A stretch of 64,000 nt of DNA from Stentor coeruleus (taxonomy: Eukaryota; Ciliophora; Heterotrichea; Heterotrichida; Stentoridae): contig MPUH01000215.1 of NCBI GenBank assembly GCA_001970955.1, forward strand, positions 1-64,000. Direction: 5' to 3'. This document shows, in pieces, positions 60,901 through 64,000 of this stretch. A program made the translations under genes and the position numbers. The notes under the pieces were generated by a model. That model searched no databases. It was not told the origin of the DNA and was given only the letters and a program-made list of their open reading frames with translations. How positions within the stretch are numbered: the stretch's first letter is position 1; each line of letters starts with the position of its first letter.

Positions 60901-63900
60901 AAACTTAAGGATTTTAGAAGGGAGTTTTGGAATGTGTTGGCAATTTCTATGTAGACCCAAGAACCTTTTGGAAGGTAAAAGTGTGATTTTGAACTGTAGT
61001 ATTGATTAAAGATTGATAAAGAGAAAAGAAGTTGGTGGATTGAGTCAAGATCTTCGACGTAGTTTAGTTGGAAATGATAAACTACAGGGTTGGTATGTTG
61101 ATGCTTTTTAAGCATTTCACCTAAGGTTAAGGAGTTGCTGTTACCAGAAATGTTTAGTTCGACTCGTTGAAGCTGCCTTTTTTCAGCTTCTTCGATGATT
61201 CTTGTAGTTTTACCTAGGCCAACGTAACTTGAGCAGATAACACAAACGTTTTTGGATATGGATTTTATTAGCCTTTTGAGAAATAAGCCTTTTGTTATCT
61301 GATATCCGTATATAGACTGAATATTAATTTCCTTCTGAGACCTCAAATAATTTACGAAATTGCATTTGATATTATCAGTAACAATGGCTAAATAAAACTC
61401 AGAAGGATTATTCAAATAAAACTTACCCAGTTTGCTTTTCAATTTATTCTGCAGCTCAAAAGTTAACTGTTCCGGATTTACCAAAGTATACAATAAAATA
61501 GAGTTTTGAAAACACCTATTTATAAAAAACTTAATTTCTCCCCACAAAGTAGAAAAATTACAAAAAAACACTTGCTCAGCTTGAGGTATTTTCCTTTCTG
61601 TATTATAATAAACAGTCATAATCCCTTCATAGAAATTTCTAACTTCACACAATAATATTTGCATAGGCGCTTGTTTTATAATAACATTAGATTTTTTAGG
61701 GAATTTTTCCCCTGTACTAATAGTATTCATACCACCAATAACCTTAGAAATAACTTCTAGTCTATATTTCACATCTTCATTATACGGAAATTGTTGCTGA
61801 AAACTTTTTGAAGGAGATTTTTGCATGTACATTAACAAAGGGATTATTTTTTTTGTTTTTTCTTTGTTTATAGCAAAAACATAGTTTTCTGCTGCACATA
61901 CACGTTTTCCATATAAGAAATTAAGCCAATAATACTCTTTACACATGAATTTTATTATGTTTTTCCACTGATTATTATGGTAACTATAATACTCTTCATA
62001 TTGTTTAAATTCTTCAAACTGACCTGATTTACAATAAAACTCATAATATGTGTTTATAAGACCTCTATTTAATGTTTGGCTTATTGAATTCAAGCTTTTT
62101 ATTACTTTACTCATACAATCGATTAAACAAATAAACTCAAGAAATTCTTTTATATCCTCAGATCTGTCAGAATTTTCTGAATTTTTATTATCAATCATAT
62201 GCTTACTTAATAATGCTCTATCTCTTAATTCAGATAATTCATTCATATTAAACAAGGAAACACAAGAATTATCTTCAGGTTTCAATAAATATAATTCTAT
62301 TGAATAATTGCTTTTAGGTTTTTTACTTATAATAAATCTTGAATATAACCAAATTTGCTTAATTCTTGTGATTTTAGCTTGTTCTTGATTGTTTATTTGA
62401 TGATTATAATCTTCAAGAATTTTTAGGTTTTTAAAACATGATGCTATTTTTTCCATTGTATTTTTGTATTTTTCTTGATTAAGTTTTTCTATAACATATT
62501 TAAAGTAATCATTCAAACTCCCTTGATGCTGTTTTAGTGTTGCGAAAAACGACCAAAGATTTACAAAGTCAGTCACAACCTCGCTAACATTTTGTTGAAG
62601 TGATGTTTTATCTTCAAGTCCATCTTGAAGAAAATCAAGCTCATCTTGTGATAAAAGATTTATAAATTTCAGTAATTCTAATGATTTTTCACACTCATTT
62701 AAGAAATCTATTATTATTTTTTGATGCTTAGTTTCCATTTTAAACACATTATTTTCACATTTGGATACTTCGCTAATAAAACTGTCAATATTCAAAGCAT
62801 TTGATGTCAAAAAATGATTTTCACAAAGTTTAAAAGATTCATAGTCATTAATACATAAAGGTTCATATACTGATATTAATTTTGAGCATAAGATTATAAA
62901 AGTTCTGTCGAAAATTATAAAATAAAATAATTCCTTGAGTTTTTCTATTGATATCGTATCAGGGTCTAGTATTTCAAATAAAATATTAGCTTCATTTTCG
63001 ATGTTTTCATTTATCATATTTTGAGTTAAAACTTGTAAACGGTAAATACTTGATTGAGGATTTAAGAATATGATTTTAAGCTCAATTACCATATAATTAC
63101 TTGATATTATCATTTGATTCAAAGGATCAATTTGATTAATCAAATCAGCTTCTTGAGTATAGGAATAATAAATTATCGAGAATACAAATTTCTCCAATTG
63201 CCTTGCGTAGGTCGTAATATTCTGGATTTCAGGAGGGATAAATGCTTGGCTTAGTGGTAGTTGGTCAAAATTGTCTGTGAATTCTGAAAATATTATTAAG
63301 AGATCTTCAAATCCTTTTAAATACTGAAGAAAAGATTTAAAGAGTTTTTCGGTGTTTTTTATATCTCGTTGCAGAATATCAAAATCATACTTTTTTTGAT
63401 TGTAAATCTCTTCAAAAGCTAAAGCTCTAGTATTATCTGTAACATGTTTAAGATATTCTAAAAATATTGATAACTGATCAGAGGAATATTTATACATATA
63501 AGTGAAATCTTTAACTAAAATGCTTTGATCAGTAACAGAATCTATTTTTGAAATAATAAAATCGTTTAATGCTTTTTTGATCTCGCTTTGTACTTTGCTT
63601 GATGTTTTTTTAATGAATTTAAAACCATAAAATCCTCGGTTAGGATTAATGAATACATTCTGCATAAGGTCTTCTTGGTTAGGTGTACATATACTTAAAC
63701 AAAATTCCATTAATTCCCGAACTGTGTTATTTTGATTTTTTTTACTATAGATATCAAGTAATTTATTAGCAATTTCTTCATGAGTTTTTGAGTTTATGAT
63801 TTTCTCTTTAGCTTTGTCTATGAATACAACTTTTAGTAAATTTAAAGTGCATATGTCCATTTGTTCAGCTAAAAGAGATAAATTTTGATATCGAATTAAT

Positions 63901-63992
63901 AGATGGTCAACTGCTTGATTGCAAAGTTCTTCTAAATTAAATAAGTGTATGGATGAAAGCTCTGCATTTACATCTTGGATTGAGGTATCCAT
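51927..63992 (-). CDS. RNF213/mysterin-like giant AAA+ protein with RZ finger
   Basis: At least 4021 residues. The ATG at 63992 is eight bases from the window edge with no stop before it, so it may be internal. RNF213 is a dynein-like AAA+ ubiquitin ligase linked in animals to lipid droplets and to ubiquitylation of intracellular pathogens. Three nucleotide-binding modules are visible. The first is a degenerate P-loop near residue 925 (SSYVGLGKTT). The second has GETGCGKTS near 1362 with IFFDEFN. The third has GKPGCSKS near 1704 with VVFDEIGLAE, EIGLAE and IGISNWRLDASKMNRTLYLA being strongly RNF213-like. An RZ-type zinc finger lies at ~3250-3290 (CYKCSDDCDYFYVINNCGGA, KKCPFCDKDIGGEGH). No RING finger is visible in the ~500 residues before it, where animal RNF213 has one. 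The last 25 residues are an RG-rich tail (GRGRVRRSARGRGIRGRGRG). Confidence 0.88.
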   Translation of the reverse strand: MDTSIQDVNAELSSIHLFNLEELCNQAVDHLLIRYQNLSLLAEQMDICTLNLLKVVFIDKAKEKIINSKTHEEIANKLLDIYSKKNQNNTVRELMEFCLSICTPNQEDLMQNVFINPNRGFYGFKFIKKTSSKVQSEIKKALNDFIISKIDSVTDQSILVKDFTYMYKYSSDQLSIFLEYLKHVTDNTRALAFEEIYNQKKYDFDILQRDIKNTEKLFKSFLQYLKGFEDLLIIFSEFTDNFDQLPLSQAFIPPEIQNITTYARQLEKFVFSIIYYSYTQEADLINQIDPLNQMIISSNYMVIELKIIFLNPQSSIYRLQVLTQNMINENIENEANILFEILDPDTISIEKLKELFYFIIFDRTFIILCSKLISVYEPLCINDYESFKLCENHFLTSNALNIDSFISEVSKCENNVFKMETKHQKIIIDFLNECEKSLELLKFINLLSQDELDFLQDGLEDKTSLQQNVSEVVTDFVNLWSFFATLKQHQGSLNDYFKYVIEKLNQEKYKNTMEKIASCFKNLKILEDYNHQINNQEQAKITRIKQIWLYSRFIISKKPKSNYSIELYLLKPEDNSCVSLFNMNELSELRDRALLSKHMIDNKNSENSDRSEDIKEFLEFICLIDCMSKVIKSLNSISQTLNRGLINTYYEFYCKSGQFEEFKQYEEYYSYHNNQWKNIIKFMCKEYYWLNFLYGKRVCAAENYVFAINKEKTKKIIPLLMYMQKSPSKSFQQQFPYNEDVKYRLEVISKVIGGMNTISTGEKFPKKSNVIIKQAPMQILLCEVRNFYEGIMTVYYNTERKIPQAEQVFFCNFSTLWGEIKFFINRCFQNSILLYTLVNPEQLTFELQNKLKSKLGKFYLNNPSEFYLAIVTDNIKCNFVNYLRSQKEINIQSIYGYQITKGLFLKRLIKSISKNVCVICSSYVGLGKTTRIIEEAEKRQLQRVELNISGNSNSLTLGEMLKKHQHTNPVVYHFQLNYVEDLDSIHQLLFSLSIFNQYYSSKSHFYLPKGSWVYIEIANTFQNSLLKSLSFLTTLNHIEITKFNINELKITNDINYISNYLASYDDHTIDSQDFNYKEKNYKNLPNKLAREMMEKYFVENCGENPTYHQMTTFVNIMKNLLKCFENSSYSVEILNVQKMDFGNLDVGLYNEIRYNIIGSIIETTKEFMSKCLDSVRRGQSLALEAVDNPDDIDRVEEVQDLTNTIKWETSNHFTMLFLEEGDNICIYRDPTMIPQNIRKLLQIQKYLEETYKKSSIPNFSSGLSKVLGKENAYIDNYSHFDSFNLMEKLVSFYIKFSLKKSIEARRESLSRGYTHNSLQELKENHLIKLSQCGYILTPDNFLKMNLIYLRCIANVPLIIMGETGCGKTSLIRFFVQEILQEELEIICIHSGITSDIISEKLKILNKKAQEKPQRTPQEKERFWIFFDEFNTSDCVGMITDILCEKKIKDIQLSENIILVGACNPYRVKRQGLLINENVGVQKTRGVMKSNRLVHIVKPLPDKAIEFVWDFGVLKKNEIRDYIQSMLIQGMVEHKEIFITILCVAHDYFQLKEDVSSVSLRDVSRFITLYTWFYESLQTRMNFLVPKKHNSHEKKHKYSHKFFIRDNSFKAGILSFFHCYFLRIATEELRENFYSIIIENLNAENNLIITKEDIENLIKSEQYDLMSRMQVPEGIALNQALLENIFAIIPCVLNKIPILICGKPGCSKSLAIQIITSSLRGDKSQDEYLKTLKELQIVNFQGSDTCTSEGIEQVFARAEKFTSNNHLLPVVVFDEIGLAEISKHNPLKVLHSLLENENRKVGFIGISNWRLDASKMNRTLYLARPDPDKEELKDTACTLYESIAGSDTKEKFKVIVSNLAIAYYDMKVKFSNTQDTDFYGLRDFYHMIKYVSKNFKEAQYEDVEAAKIFKGICRNFGGKPKGAREIIEYFIKTYKPPPSTLMSFKPKELIIENLQEEESRYLMIICRKDVALYLTETFFDATLHKHRLILGSSFEQDLEHDETKFRILSDIIMYMEQGIPIILEDMDSIYSSLYDLFNQNFAKSGPTSKKYCRVALGAQFNPRCFVDRKFKVVVFLEDDKEVLSRTDSPFLNRFEKHFVSVADLNDLKKQKIVDKLKEWIKQCCFIPQKSDKKIWNTSIFPCYSEETMNLLVCFMEKPDIDEDDIFLKCQKFLIKTASIDLILLCEMNQITEQEKEFIKKIWYNANRMNFFEYIEKLTNQEGQKIVALTYDNISIDRLSNDKVYIQRCSNFKCEQDARTDFEIFFKDQKTAIYILEMEYSKEFQYFRFLVNMLEKTRSHFIESAKNKNICILIRLSRCDEDRKALYLLSKWKFCMFEYLEEDSKIIAQRLLELNTPNKILSEDIGIFEMHIGDIVQTAIGSLRYESPLHNYGYFISHKYKLEKLLIENPSIHSIFKEKLYRLLQSQEKSYSLALSQLFTDESIYSEARSVKEALNLYIKNLLTKEFTIIVVELEKKSVMNSLEYVNSYDICKFMLLSVLNNMAKSKLVVQTKYESNAVRFYEGLRAPFILEEFAKVKKSYKDYLAIEEKEGNNEDYEEQVIQKDNSNWKVFAEMHSKNTIYKELIEQIYETDSHQSFIFYDFVKIVLQDSLRKLDNLDIVYHFSMVFLNQDNYAKKLIAFMENSRRLPIFDKILELLNTYSHSNQQDWIIAYLYYNEEQTMDLKASLMSKPTNKGDNNSSDDEIEEPILKVYSNEEFMWLKLSLIFDVIINLLSPLSISWEKIQNINKYLNCLQTFNGLLDQFDFPETVKINNTEKLELVIQLCKINPSFELLNYITLTLWTTPFKNLCKKGFRDIISNVEASVTNYEEIPKVIKFKVFMYVKMLENSTKTIEDIVYDINNTELWEYSSFLLDKIIEKAEIVECVFASEENLDHLRVIEESENKYMKKIDLVLQTALDEDNFVVMLCDRIQRMFELEDDGEIKAEAVKKLAYRYTQALNSKHDYLGAIGRIISAARLRNIIEQYSLLLCKSEANRSREEIEFTREFASVLFDSQSLDYELYCFKCIKSIKQFRIPGLIKFIKIEKDLWQHNISNLNLGSTLNIFPYAILRNISYNDIFNIIHLIPEDPSALDSLISTQNQPEIRFYILLAFMNIIFFRYRQGNIDMNVYKKWYSEKSQIIQIHQGKEYLILIKHLINNFPQGSFLYLNQDSTEQKFLEIQACVFIIAIAIGLSKIYNPLSSMFFNGNTGITEHFAEYMNSVYCLGAEPDKMQDYLNFNHQNFDLIKSNTFSPGYSKGGCYKCSDDCDYFYVINNCGGATERKKCPFCDKDIGGEGHRIVNRPGHVNLSDQEAIQYLQSKVEEYKNKEYKGFRVTGNIMPMGTVRKLRHKVTFNLLNLMTSTVLEFLWVSELVTKNEFCILLKTDERAIHDILEKNVRLNFGEIYNSIQTQDTNLWILSTFSTLPTLLLTNQVSPSTKNIRDTFEETFETSIFSSSQNEFINSYKATLNTLTKPDILIKYIDEQEPPKTPKYPNWPLFRLTQKVSFDSMQQAFNFSKRKAELKVLRMFIENYAEVSNLQHFWPILKLCKILVDKFSFEIPRYEANLKKMRDVIFDNPSLKQGYEEFLKAWEKLSITLAFDCKIFDKPKFDKETTLGHFLIENSQNSLSRFVTAAIKTLAGIQNKFLSMINDESYDKTAFPIINLKKQDVIGVIIDLEHLTQQCSLNVPKYSMGSDLIYDFDRIQQNLINNIRRAKLINPDELFCIQYQYELLNSRGRYSGVISEIREKIPQNALPQNYFTDIESHYMKLSRGDAKQEAIYISGIYKWLDRVLCHIRNMHIIDKTTAISSVQEFHKAHSSNSNEFYHLFSHILLENVISLYEFIELKSFIIFIKTVSEEFKRPLENPSRLRTMWDKFPIDKYLVNIEIQNSEQEIIACELLGKIKNEFICVIKRLIIRLLSANIDPEFFIVDYLENESFWSQEYIKYIEDVRDVFPQEIKLCEAVRLEEELERLSKDEVIEKENVANEKVEEENKTAVFRGRGRVRRSARGRGIRGRGRGQARF

Positions 63993-64000
63993 ACGAATAC

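Noticed and set aside
1-64000. Transposons, virus-like elements, CRISPR arrays, telomeric ends
   Set aside because: I looked for transposase, integrase, reverse transcriptase, polymerase and capsid motifs, spaced repeats and telomere repeats and saw none.

Overview
The window looks like macronuclear DNA of a heterotrich ciliate, most likely Stentor or a close relative. The DNA is AT-rich, genes lie close together on both strands, and several genes carry 15-nt spliceosomal introns of the form GTA...A(position 10)..TAG. A 12-kb frame is open under the standard code, so TAA, TAG and TGA are not sense codons here. All 34 readable genes end in TAA (25) or TAG (9) and none in TGA. The species is an inference, because no rRNA or other marker is present.

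Layout. 0-13.8 kb: a partial kinase-like gene, a broken WNK-like kinase fragment ending at an N, VPS35 (retromer), a small membrane protein, a PLK4-like kinase with a B-box/Kelch protein 20 bp behind it, an MFS transporter, a coiled-coil protein head-to-head with a CDPK, a beta-propeller protein and a cAMP-receptor-like GPCR. 14-23 kb, all on the minus strand: a C2HC/coiled-coil protein, RAD51, a small unknown protein, a RING protein with p97-N-like repeats, a SelW/Rdx-like fusion protein and a DnaJ. 23-36 kb: an Alba/RGG protein, a P/Y-rich coiled-coil protein, an RCC1 protein, two tandem paralogues of an unrecognised CC-H-C family, small unknowns, a RING variant, ribosomal protein eS7 and a cGMP-kinase-like protein whose kinase domain looks dead. 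36-51 kb: a CEP162-like coiled-coil protein, an arrestin-like protein, a CFAP97-domain protein, a WDPCP-like protein, an enhancer-of-polycomb gene with a 99-nt canonical intron, an EF-hand-like gene carrying an assembly duplication, and a CNBD potassium channel. 52-64 kb: one RNF213/mysterin-like giant AAA+ protein that has an RZ finger but no visible RING.

Themes. Several genes point to basal bodies and cilia (PLK4, CEP162-like, CFAP97, WDPCP-like) and to Ca2+/cyclic-nucleotide signalling (CDPK, PKG-like pseudokinase, CNBD channel, cAR-like GPCR). The rest is housekeeping. There is no operon logic; neighbours appear to be individually transcribed.

Cross-cutting signals worth following: oriented base skew in intergenic DNA (sense strand G-poor/C-rich before genes, C-poor/G-rich after them), the 15-nt introns next to one classical 99-nt intron with TACTAAC, no TGA stops, and two N-marked scaffold joins that disturb genes. 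I saw no tRNA, rRNA, CRISPR array, telomere, transposon or virus-like element.
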